A stretch of DNA of 64,000 nucleotides from Clostridium aceticum (GTDB lineage: Bacteria > Bacillota > Clostridia > Peptostreptococcales > Natronincolaceae): assembly GCF_001042715.1 (NCBI RefSeq), contig NZ_CP009687.1:372001-436000 (forward strand). The letters are read 5' to 3'. Positions 55,744 to 63,556 of the stretch are shown one piece after another. A program made the translations under genes and the position numbers. Under the pieces are notes generated by a model, which did no database searches, was not told the DNA's origin, and worked only from the letters and a program-made list of their open reading frames with translations. Numbering within the stretch: the stretch's first letter is position 1; each line of letters begins with the position of its first letter.

Positions 55744-57111
55744 ATGCTATTAAAAACAAAATTATTTGGTACAGTTTATCAGTTTAAAAGCTTAAATGAA
55801 GTGATGGCGAAAGCCAATGAGGAAAGATCAGGAGACAAACTGGCTGGACTGGCGGCAGCTTCTATTACAGAAATGATAGCAGCCAAGGAAGTATTAAGCA
55901 ATCTAACATTAAAGGATATCAGAAACAATCCAGCTGTACCCTATGAAAAAGATGAAGTGACCAGAATTATTCAAGACGGTGTGAATGAAAAAATCTATGG
56001 AGAAGTTCAGAACTGGACAGTTGCTGAATTACGAGAATGGATTTTAAATAGTGAAACCACCAGCAGTGATATTAGAAGAATCAGCAGAGGATTGACCAGT
56101 GAAATGGTGGCAGCGGTGGCTAAACTCATGTCTAATATAGATTTGGTCTATGGTGCAAAAAAAATCATCGTCACTGCCCACTGTAATACAACCATCGGTC
56201 AGGCAGGAACACTGGCCTATAGACTTCAGCCGAATCACACAACCGATAACATAGAAGGAATCAAGATATCTCTCTACGAAGGCCTAAGCTATGGGGTAGG
56301 GGATGCTGTACTGGGATTAAATCCTGTAAATGATACAGTAAATAGTGTAAAGAATGTCTTAAAACTATTCGAAGAAGTAAAGCAACAGTGGCAAATTCCT
56401 ACACAAACCTGTGTATTAGCTCATGTGACAACACAAATGGAAGCCATCAGACAAGGAGCACCCTCAGACTTGATTTTTCAAAGTATAGCAGGAACTGAGA
56501 AGGGAAATGAAGCCTTTGGTGTAAGTGACAGTATTCTATCTGAAGCCCGAGAACTTGTACTAAAGGAAGGAACTTCTACAGGACCAAATGTCATGTACTT
56601 TGAAACAGGTCAAGGCTCTGAGCTTTCTTCAGATGCCCATATGGGAGTAGACCAAGTCACCTTAGAAGCAAGATGCTATGGACTAGCTAAAAAGTATCAG
56701 CCATTCTTGGTGAATACCGTTGTTGGGTTTATTGGACCAGAATACTTATATGACAGTAAACAGGTAATTCGCGCAGGTCTTGAGGATCATTTTATGGGTA
56801 AGCTATCGGGGATTCCAATGGGGGTAGATGTATGTTATACCAACCATATGAAGGCGGATCAAAACGATGTTGAAAATCTCAGCGTTCTATTAGCTAGTGC
56901 TGGATGTAACTTCCTGATTGGAACACCTGCAGGAGATGATATTATGCTTAACTATCAAAGCTCGAGTTTCCATGATGCCCCTACTTTAAGAGAATTATTA
57001 AATCTAACACCGATTCCTGAATTTCAGCAGTGGTTAGAAAAAGTGGGAGTTTATGAAAATGGCAAACTATCCAAACGGGCTGGAGATGCATCAATTTTTT
57101 TCAGTAAATAG
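55744..57111 (+). CDS. eutB: ethanolamine ammonia-lyase large subunit
   Basis: The 455-residue protein matches EutB over its full length: ANEERSGDKLAGLAA, ANNTT-like HCNTTIGQAGTLAYRLQPNHTTD, YEGLSYGVGDAVLGLNPV, YFETGQGSELSSDAH and GVDVCYTNHMKADQND. It forms the TIM-barrel active site that splits ethanolamine into acetaldehyde and ammonia with adenosylcobalamin. It lies 20 bases after eutA. Confidence 0.99.
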   Translation: MLLKTKLFGTVYQFKSLNEVMAKANEERSGDKLAGLAAASITEMIAAKEVLSNLTLKDIRNNPAVPYEKDEVTRIIQDGVNEKIYGEVQNWTVAELREWILNSETTSSDIRRISRGLTSEMVAAVAKLMSNIDLVYGAKKIIVTAHCNTTIGQAGTLAYRLQPNHTTDNIEGIKISLYEGLSYGVGDAVLGLNPVNDTVNSVKNVLKLFEEVKQQWQIPTQTCVLAHVTTQMEAIRQGAPSDLIFQSIAGTEKGNEAFGVSDSILSEARELVLKEGTSTGPNVMYFETGQGSELSSDAHMGVDQVTLEARCYGLAKKYQPFLVNTVVGFIGPEYLYDSKQVIRAGLEDHFMGKLSGIPMGVDVCYTNHMKADQNDVENLSVLLASAGCNFLIGTPAGDDIMLNYQSSSFHDAPTLRELLNLTPIPEFQQWLEKVGVYENGKLSKRAGDASIFFSK

Positions 57112-57164
57112 CCCAAGGGTTTGTCGTAAAAAATTTAGATAAAAAGAAAAAGGAGGGCATTTCA

Positions 57165-58064
57165 TTGGTTTCAGAACAAGCAATTAAGGATATGGTTCAA
57201 CAAATTATTCAGCAACTCTCCATGGATAATCAACAAGTCGCTGAAGAGCAGGATCTACAAAACGCAGATACAAAGGTTGAAACAGAAGTACCTTTAGACA
57301 ATACAGAGTTAAAAGATTTGACAGAGATAAAAATGCAGGATTACTTTGCAGTACCTGATCCAGCCAATAAGGAAGTTTATTTAGGGCTGAAGGAAAGTAC
57401 CCCTGCTCGGGTGGGGATTTGGAGAGCAGGACCCCGTTATCGCACAGAAACATTACTGAGATTTAGAGCGGATCATGCTGTTGCTATGGATGCTGTTTTT
57501 ACGTATGTCTCTGAGGAATTTTTAGAAGAAATGGAACTGTTTTCAGTGAGCACCCTATGCCGTGATAAAGATGAGTATGTGACAAGACCTGATTTAGGTA
57601 GAAAATTTAGTGAAGAGGCAATAGCAACCATTAAAGAAAGGTGCGTAAAAAATCCTCAAGTACAAATTTATGTCTCTGATGGTTTAAGTTCAACAGCTAT
57701 CGAAGCGAATGTTAAGGATATTTTGCCATCGATCATGCAGGGATTAGAGAACTATGGGCTAAAGGCAGGAACACCCTTTTTCGTAAAACATGGGAGAGTG
57801 CCAGCAATGGATGTTGTTTCAGAAGCCCTTGATGCTCAAGTAACGATAGTATTAATTGGTGAACGGCCAGGGTTAGCTACTGGAGAAAGTATGAGTTGTT
57901 ATATGGCGTATCGTGCAAAGGTGGGTATGCCTGAATCCAGAAGAACCGTTATATCCAATATTCATAAGGGAGGCACATCTGCCACGGAAGCAGGAGCTCA
58001 TATTGCTCATATTATTAAGGAAATGATAGAACAAAAAGCAAGCGGCTTAGATCTAAAGCTGTAA
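57165..58064 (+). CDS. eutC: ethanolamine ammonia-lyase small subunit
   Basis: The 299-residue protein contains GIWRAGPRYRTETLLRFRADHAVAMDAV, VYVSDGLSSTAIEAN-like IYVSDGLSSTA, GERPGLATGESMSCYMAYRAK and SNIHKGGT, the cobalamin-binding EutC features. The first 45 residues are a variable helical extension that may serve for compartment targeting. It starts at TTG 57165, seven bases after AGGAGGG. Confidence 0.98.
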   Translation: MVSEQAIKDMVQQIIQQLSMDNQQVAEEQDLQNADTKVETEVPLDNTELKDLTEIKMQDYFAVPDPANKEVYLGLKESTPARVGIWRAGPRYRTETLLRFRADHAVAMDAVFTYVSEEFLEEMELFSVSTLCRDKDEYVTRPDLGRKFSEEAIATIKERCVKNPQVQIYVSDGLSSTAIEANVKDILPSIMQGLENYGLKAGTPFFVKHGRVPAMDVVSEALDAQVTIVLIGERPGLATGESMSCYMAYRAKVGMPESRRTVISNIHKGGTSATEAGAHIAHIIKEMIEQKASGLDLKL

Positions 58065-58087
58065 ATATAAAGAATGGAGTGAAGAAC

Positions 58088-58741
58088 ATGAAAAATGATG
58101 CACTGCGTGCTTCTGTCCTAAGCGTAAAAATCATTCCTAATCTAAGTTCTGATATGGTAAGAGAACTGAAGCTGGAGCAGGGACATAGAAGTATAGGAAT
58201 CATTACTGCCGATAGTGATGACGTAGCTTATACAGCTCTGGACGAAGCTACGAAAAAAGCAGATGTCAAGGTGGCTTATGCAAAATCCTTCTATGGAGGT
58301 GCCGCCAATGCCAATACAAAACTGGCAGGAGAGTTCATAGGCATTATCTCTGCACCGAATCCTGCTGAAGTAAGAAGTGGTGTGGATGCTGTCACTGAAT
58401 TTATTGAAAATGATGCTTGTTTTTATAGTGCAAATGAGGACGATTCTATTGCATATTATGCCCACTGTATCTCCAGAACAGGTTCCTATTTATCGCAGGT
58501 GGCAGGGATCAAAGAAGGAGAAGCTTTAGCTTATGTCATAGCACCACCTTTGGAGGCACTATATGCCTTAGATGCCGCTATGAAGGCAGCAGATGTTCGC
58601 ATGGTATGCTTCTATGGTCCTCCTACTGAAACCAACTTTGGCGGTGGGTTATTAACAGGAAGCCAATCTGCATGCAAGGCAGCATGTGATGCTTTTGCGG
58701 AAGCTGTAAAGTTTGTGGCAGATAACCCTACAAATTATTAA
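58088..58741 (+). CDS. eutL: microcompartment shell protein EutL (tandem BMC trimer)
   Basis: The 217-residue protein carries two circularly permuted BMC domains, as in EutL: VKIIPNLSSDMVRELKL and GIITADSDDVAYTALDEATKKADV in the first, and SRTGSYLSQVAGIKEGEALAYVIAPPLEALYALDAAMKAADV in the second. It makes the gated trimer of the Eut shell. The ATG at 58088 is preferred over a GTG nine bases earlier because GGAG then has normal spacing. Confidence 0.97.
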   Translation: MKNDALRASVLSVKIIPNLSSDMVRELKLEQGHRSIGIITADSDDVAYTALDEATKKADVKVAYAKSFYGGAANANTKLAGEFIGIISAPNPAEVRSGVDAVTEFIENDACFYSANEDDSIAYYAHCISRTGSYLSQVAGIKEGEALAYVIAPPLEALYALDAAMKAADVRMVCFYGPPTETNFGGGLLTGSQSACKAACDAFAEAVKFVADNPTNY

Positions 58742-58755
58742 AGTGAGTTGAGTTT

Positions 58756-59292
58756 ATGATGCGCTATAATGCACTGGGACTATTAGAAACCTATGGTTAT
58801 ACGGCAGCAATCACAGCCTTAGACACTGCTTTAAAGACAGCAAATGTCACACTAAAAGACTTTAAAACTGTCGGCGGCGGTTTAGTGACGATGATGATAG
58901 AGGGAGATGTGGCAGCTGTTCAGGCGGCAATTGAAGCAGCAAGCGCTGCTGCAGCAACAGTAGGTTCTGTGATTTCTCAACATGTGATTTCAAGACCAGA
59001 TATCCAGCTAAAACTTTTGTTTCAAGAATTTTCTCCCGGCAATCAAGCAGCCATAGAGGTAGTAGAGGAAGAAAGGGTACAAAAAGAGCCGAAGGATTCG
59101 GTGATCCATCTTCATGGGAAAGAGATGAAGATTATGTCCAAAAAAGATCTCTATAGAATGAAGGTGGTGGATCTGAGAAAAGTTGCTAGGGGATTAACAG
59201 ATTTTTCTATGGAAGCACAAAAAATCAAATTTGCCAACAAAGCAGAGCTGGTAGATGCTATATTAAATTATTTGAAGATGGAGGTGAGATAA
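58756..59292 (+). CDS. BMC shell protein with C-terminal SAP/Rho-N-like domain (EutK-like)
   Basis: The 178-residue protein has a BMC domain (about 1-88: ALGLLETYGYTAAITALDTALKTANV and GGGLVTMMIEGDVAAVQAAIEA), a linker, and a C-terminal module (about 132-175: LYRMKVVDLRKVARGL, IKFANKAELVDAILNYLK) that resembles the SAP/Rho N-terminal fold for nucleic-acid binding. EutK of Salmonella also joins BMC and a nucleic-acid-binding-like domain, but of another type. It ends directly at the eutE start codon. Confidence 0.85.
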   Translation: MMRYNALGLLETYGYTAAITALDTALKTANVTLKDFKTVGGGLVTMMIEGDVAAVQAAIEAASAAAATVGSVISQHVISRPDIQLKLLFQEFSPGNQAAIEVVEEERVQKEPKDSVIHLHGKEMKIMSKKDLYRMKVVDLRKVARGLTDFSMEAQKIKFANKAELVDAILNYLKMEVR

Positions 59293-60741
59293 GTGAATTT
59301 GCTGGATAAAGATTTGGTATCCATTCAAGAGGTAAGAAACATGGTGGCAAAAGCCAATAAAGCTCAGCAGGAATTTGCTAAATTTAGTCAAGAGTCCATT
59401 GATCAGATTGTCTATGCCATGAAGGAAGCCGCTTATCCTCAAGCAGAGTTTCTTGGACAGCTGGCTTCTGAAGAAACAGGATTTGGTAAATGGCAAGATA
59501 AGAAAATTAAAAACGAAATTGCCAGCAAAGCTGTATACGATCATATTAAAGAGATGAAAACCATTGGAATCATTCATGAGGATCAAGAAAAAAGGATAGT
59601 AGAAATTGGGACACCGGTTGGTATCATTGCTGCCTTAATTCCCTCTACCAATCCAACTTCTACCGTGATTTATAAAACACTCATTGCATTAAAATCTGGG
59701 AACGCTATTATTTTCAGTCCCCATCCAAATGCCTTAAAAAGCATTTTAAAGACAGTGGAGATTTTAAATAAAGCTGCTGTAGAGGCAGGAGCACCAGAAG
59801 GATTAATTCATTGTATGACCATACCAACCCTAGAGGGAACCAATGAGCTTATGAAACGTAAGGATGTAGACTTGATTCTAGCCACTGGAGGTTCTGGTAT
59901 GGTAAAGGCAGCCTACAGTTCAGGAACACCAGCCTTAGGGGTGGGACCTGGTAATGTTCCTGCTTTTATTGAAAGAAGTGCCAATGTACATGAAGCAATC
60001 GAAAAAATTTTTTCAAGCAAAACCTTCGATCATGGAACCGTCTGTGCATCAGAGCAGGCCATTGTAACAGAGGCGTGTATTGCTGAAAAAGTGAAGGAAG
60101 AAGTAAAGCGTCAGGGAGGTTATTTTTTAGTCGGAGAACAGTTGGCAAAGGTAATAGCTGTGATGGAGACAGCTACAGGAGGAATGAATCCCAAAATTGT
60201 AGGACGGTCTGCTCAGGATATTGCAAAAATAGCAGGAATCGAAATTCCAAAGGAGACAAAGATCCTACTTTGTGAAGAAAAGAGGGTTGGAAAGCATATT
60301 CCCTTCTCCAAGGAAAAACTTACCGCACTCTTGGCCTTTTATACAGTTGAAGACTGGCAAGAAGCTTGTGAACTGTGCTATTGCTTATTAGAAAATGGCG
60401 GGTTAGGGCATACCCTGGTGATTCATTCTCAGGATGAAACCATCATTAGAGAATTTGCTCTAAAAAAACCGGTTTCTAGGTTTTTAGTAAATACCCCATC
60501 AACGCAAGGGGCCATCGGTCTAAGTACAAACCTTGCACCATCCTTTACCTTAGGTTGTGGAGCTATTGGTGGAAGTGCTACATCAGATAATGTAGGACCG
60601 ATGCATTTGATTAATATCCGAAGAATGGCTTATGGCATAGAGGCGTGCAAAGAAACAAAAGAGACAGAGGAATTAAGTAATATAGATATTGAAGCAATCG
60701 CTCAGTTAGTAATCCAAAGTTTGAAACAAAAAAATAATTAA
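59293..60741 (+). CDS. eutE: CoA-acylating acetaldehyde dehydrogenase
   Basis: The 482-residue enzyme turns acetaldehyde, NAD and CoA into acetyl-CoA within the compartment. It shows VGIIAALIPSTNPTSTVIYKTL, LATGGSGMVKAAYSSGTPALGVGPGNVPAF, the nucleophile in TVCASEQAIV and LGCGAIGGSATSDNVGPMHLIN. Its first 20 residues form a helix of the encapsulation-peptide type. It begins at GTG 59293 right after the previous stop, with GGAGGTG inside the preceding gene. Confidence 0.97.
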   Translation: MNLLDKDLVSIQEVRNMVAKANKAQQEFAKFSQESIDQIVYAMKEAAYPQAEFLGQLASEETGFGKWQDKKIKNEIASKAVYDHIKEMKTIGIIHEDQEKRIVEIGTPVGIIAALIPSTNPTSTVIYKTLIALKSGNAIIFSPHPNALKSILKTVEILNKAAVEAGAPEGLIHCMTIPTLEGTNELMKRKDVDLILATGGSGMVKAAYSSGTPALGVGPGNVPAFIERSANVHEAIEKIFSSKTFDHGTVCASEQAIVTEACIAEKVKEEVKRQGGYFLVGEQLAKVIAVMETATGGMNPKIVGRSAQDIAKIAGIEIPKETKILLCEEKRVGKHIPFSKEKLTALLAFYTVEDWQEACELCYCLLENGGLGHTLVIHSQDETIIREFALKKPVSRFLVNTPSTQGAIGLSTNLAPSFTLGCGAIGGSATSDNVGPMHLINIRRMAYGIEACKETKETEELSNIDIEAIAQLVIQSLKQKNN

Positions 60742-60760
60742 TCTAAAGGAGGAATTTTAA

Positions 60761-61045
60761 ATGGCAACTCTAAATGCGTTAGGAATGATTGAAACAAAAG
60801 GATTAGTAGGTGCAATTGAGGCAGCAGATGCAATGGTAAAGGCGGCAAATGTCACCTTGTTAGGTAAGGAGCAAATTGGCGGCGGTCTAGTAACTGTGAT
60901 GGTAAGAGGGGATGTTGGTGCGGTTAAAGCTGCCACAGATGCTGGTGCAGCTGCTGCAGAAAGAGTTGGAGAATTGGTTTCTGTACATGTTATTCCAAGA
61001 CCTCATAGCGAAGTAGAAGTCATCCTTCCACAAGTAAAAGAATAA
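60761..61045 (+). CDS. eutM: microcompartment hexamer shell protein
   Basis: The 94-residue protein is a single BMC domain: [51 protein letters not shown] and [12 protein letters not shown]. It is the major hexameric tile of the shell. AAAGGAGG precedes the ATG. A terminator-like hairpin follows it, which would raise its transcript level over the downstream genes. Confidence 0.98.
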   Translation: MATLNALGMIETKGLVGAIEAADAMVKAANVTLLGKEQIGGGLVTVMVRGDVGAVKAATDAGAAAAERVGELVSVHVIPRPHSEVEVILPQVKE

Positions 61046-61053
61046 ATGCAAAT

Positions 61054-61088
61054 TCCTCTTGGATCAAAACTTTGATCTGAGAGGTTTT
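61054..61088 (+). terminator. internal terminator or attenuator after eutM
   Basis: CCTCTTGGATCAAA and TTTGATCTGAGAGG pair, followed by TTTTC. The downstream genes continue in the same direction, so it must allow partial read-through or be a processing site. Confidence 0.7.
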
Positions 61089-61111
61089 CATTGATGAAAG
61101 GGAGGAAGCCT

Positions 61112-61855
61112 ATGAAGGTTTTAACAGAAGCAGGACTTCGAATGGCATTCAAAAACAAGTTTCCCGAAACCTATTCCGTCAGTTCAAGGGTATTAGTAAC
61201 CCCTTCAGCAAGAGAATATTTGAAAGAAAAGAAAATTGCATTGATCATTGAAGAAGGGGATGCAGATGTGGAAACAAAGCAAGAAAGAAAAGATCAAGTT
61301 CCCCCTAAGTATAAGTGTTATTACCATGGAGGATTTTTTGAAAAGAAGCCTGAACATATGACACAGCTTCACGGGAATTTCCTCGTCAACAAAGATCATC
61401 CTAGAATTCGCTTAAGGGGAAAACTGGATAGTTTTCAGGCTGAAATCCTCGAGGTGCAGGTGTTTTTAGATAGCCTTAAAGAGAAAAAACTCTTAGATGA
61501 TTTAGGAGAGGTACTTGTCTTTGTTAGAAATATCTTAAGGGCAGAAGTGCTGGAGGAACCCTTTGGTGAATGCAAAATACTGGGATTGGGTGAGGAAGAG
61601 CTAAGAAAAATATCCCATCATCCAGAAAAGTTCTTTGATGTAAGCCATCTTCTGCCGGAGTATTCTATGGGGGCAGTGCTGATAAAATTAAATACTTTAA
61701 GAAGTGCTGCTAGAGAAGTAGAAATCGTCGGAGTGAAGGCCTTTACGGGAGAAAACGGAGAGATAAAAAGAAATGATATTCTTCAAGCACTTAACCGATT
61801 AAGCAGTTGTTTGTACATTATGATGTGCCGGTGGCAAGGTGGTCACTACAAGTAG
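61112..61855 (+). CDS. eutT: corrinoid adenosyltransferase EutT
   Basis: The 247-residue protein follows EutT along its length: VLTEAGLRMAF, LVTPSAREYLKEKKI, RLRGKLDSFQAEILEVQ, RNILRAEVLEEPFGE, GLGEEELRKISHHPEKFFDVSHLLPEYSMGA and ILQALNRLSSCLYIMM. It makes adenosylcobalamin for EutBC. The metal-binding Cys-Cys-x-x-Cys of the enterobacterial enzyme is absent; only one Cys (KCYYHGGFFEKKP) is in that region, as in metal-independent Firmicutes forms. The ATG at 61112 follows GGGAGG. Confidence 0.93.
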   Translation: MKVLTEAGLRMAFKNKFPETYSVSSRVLVTPSAREYLKEKKIALIIEEGDADVETKQERKDQVPPKYKCYYHGGFFEKKPEHMTQLHGNFLVNKDHPRIRLRGKLDSFQAEILEVQVFLDSLKEKKLLDDLGEVLVFVRNILRAEVLEEPFGECKILGLGEEELRKISHHPEKFFDVSHLLPEYSMGAVLIKLNTLRSAAREVEIVGVKAFTGENGEIKRNDILQALNRLSSCLYIMMCRWQGGHYK

Positions 61856-61867
61856 GGGGTGCAGAGG

Positions 61868-62506
61868 ATGCAGGAAGAATTGATCAAACAAATTGTAGAA
61901 AAGGTCATGCAGAATATAGAAGGATACCAACAAACTTCAACGGAAATTCCAGTGGAAGTTTCTGCTAGACATGTTCATTTAAGTAAAGAGCATATGACCG
62001 CCCTATTTGGCGATGAGGCGCAGCTAGCTATTTTAAAAGAACTATCTCAGCCAGGACAATTTCAGTATGATAAACGTATAACCCTGATGGGACCTAAGGG
62101 TTCCATCAGCAATGTAGCTATCTTAGGGCCTGTTAGAAAAGATACACAGGTAGAAATATCCTACACAGATGCTAGAACTCTGGGAATTAGCCCTCCCTTA
62201 AGGGAGTCAGGTAACTTAGAAGATACAGAAGGTGTTATGATTGTTGCAGGTCGCAGGGTAGTCAATATAGACAAAGGAGTTATGATCGCAAAGCGACATA
62301 TTCATATGACTCCTGAGAATGCCAAAGTCTTTGGTGTAGAGGACGGTCAGCAGGTGAAGGTGAGAATTAAGAGTCAACGACCCGTTGTTTTAGAAGATGT
62401 TTTGATAAGGGTGAGCGAAAAATATCGACTTAGTATGCATATTGACCACGACGAAGGAAATGCCGCTGCCTATCAACCAGGAATGACAGGAGAAATCATA
62501 AAGTAA
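61868..62506 (+). CDS. pduL: phosphate acyltransferase, PduL/EutD type
   Basis: The 212-residue enzyme converts acetyl-CoA and phosphate to acetyl phosphate and free CoA. The two PduL domains are seen in VEVSARHVHLSKEHM, RITLMGPKGSISNVAILGP, MIAKRHIHMTP and HIDHDEGNAAAY. The N-terminal 20 residues (MQEELIKQIVEKVMQNIEGY) form an amphipathic helix typical of encapsulation peptides. ATG 61868 is taken, since GGGGG lies eight bases upstream; a GTG three codons earlier overlaps that site. Confidence 0.95.
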   Translation: MQEELIKQIVEKVMQNIEGYQQTSTEIPVEVSARHVHLSKEHMTALFGDEAQLAILKELSQPGQFQYDKRITLMGPKGSISNVAILGPVRKDTQVEISYTDARTLGISPPLRESGNLEDTEGVMIVAGRRVVNIDKGVMIAKRHIHMTPENAKVFGVEDGQQVKVRIKSQRPVVLEDVLIRVSEKYRLSMHIDHDEGNAAAYQPGMTGEIIK

Positions 62507-62546
62507 TAGGGAATAATGCTTATTGTAAAAAATAGGGGGTGATTCA

Positions 62547-63242
62547 ATGGAGATGGAAGCATTGGTTCAAAAAATAACGGAAGAAGTGTTGAAGCAGCTT
62601 CGAGAAGGGCAAAGAGAAAGGCAAACTAGTGAAGAACTACAGTTCACGAAGAAAGCCTGGGTACTTTTCTCTAAAGAACAAGTCAATCAACAGTATATAA
62701 CCTATCTAGAGGAGATGGGGATTGCATGTGTATTTTTAGAGGAGTGTACTGAAGATGAAATAAAGCAGATGGATTATATTATTCTGCCTATCCTGCCCTT
62801 AAGCAGCTTAGCCCATATTGCTATGGGTGTTGAGGGGGATGAAATTTCTAAAAAGGTTATTCGAAGCTTATTGCATGGAAAAGAGGTTTTTGTTTTAAGT
62901 GACGGAATGGAGCATCGAAGTTTTGAGAAAAGCAGTCAACCCTATTTTTATCAGATGTACATAGATTATGAAAAAAAACTGCAAGATTTTGGGGTGAAAA
63001 TAGGAACACTAGAAGAAATTCTTTCTCCCTCTCAGCAGCAGCCACAACAGCCTATCTCACCAATAATGCAAGAAAAAACAACAGAGGAAACTTCAATAGA
63101 TAATAAAGTAATCACTGAGAAAATTTTAAAGGAAATGGACTGTCACCCAAATAGCAGGCTTTGTATAAGACAAAAGGCAATCATTACCCCCATGGCAAAG
63201 GATTATATACGAATGAAGAAAATACAAGTCATTAGAGTGTAA
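62547..63242 (+). CDS. Firmicutes-type ethanolamine utilization protein
   Basis: The 231-residue protein starts with an amphipathic helix (MEMEALVQKITEEVLKQLREG) of the encapsulation type, then a flavodoxin-like alpha/beta region (WVLFSKEQVNQQYITYLEEMG, DYIILPILPLSSLAHIAMGV), a Gln/Pro linker near residue 170, and a short C-terminal segment IITPMAKDYIRMKKIQVIRV. That last segment resembles the N-terminal region of EutT here (VTPSAREYLKEKKIALI). Similar genes occur in Gram-positive eut loci between eutD and eutN; no activity is known. GGGGGTG precedes the ATG. Confidence 0.78.
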   Translation: MEMEALVQKITEEVLKQLREGQRERQTSEELQFTKKAWVLFSKEQVNQQYITYLEEMGIACVFLEECTEDEIKQMDYIILPILPLSSLAHIAMGVEGDEISKKVIRSLLHGKEVFVLSDGMEHRSFEKSSQPYFYQMYIDYEKKLQDFGVKIGTLEEILSPSQQQPQQPISPIMQEKTTEETSIDNKVITEKILKEMDCHPNSRLCIRQKAIITPMAKDYIRMKKIQVIRV

Positions 63243-63260
63243 TGAGGAAGGAAGATCAAA

Positions 63261-63542
63261 TTGATTATTGGCAGAGTAATCGGTAATGTATGGGCCACTC
63301 GAAAGGATGAAAGCTTAAATGGACTAAAACTTCTAGTGGTTGAAACTATAGATTATGGTAGAAATCAAACGAAAGAACCTTTTGTAGCTATAGACAGTGT
63401 AGGTGCTGGCATTGGAGATCAAGTACTGGTGGTAAAGGGAAGCTCAGCTAGGAAGGTTCTTCAAAGAGAGGATGCAGCTGTGGATGCGACAGTAGTGGGT
63501 ATCATAGATGAAGTGGAAGTTACATTGCAAAATAACAGTTAG
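63261..63542 (+). CDS. eutN: microcompartment pentameric vertex protein
   Basis: The 93-residue protein matches the EutN/CcmL family: IIGRVIGNVWATRKDESLNGLKLLVV, FVAIDSVGAGIGDQVLVVKGSSAR and AVDATVVGIIDEV. It caps the shell vertices. It starts at TTG 63261 after GGAAGGAAG. Confidence 0.97.
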   Translation: MIIGRVIGNVWATRKDESLNGLKLLVVETIDYGRNQTKEPFVAIDSVGAGIGDQVLVVKGSSARKVLQREDAAVDATVVGIIDEVEVTLQNNS

Positions 63543-63556
63543 CAAGGGGAGGTAAA

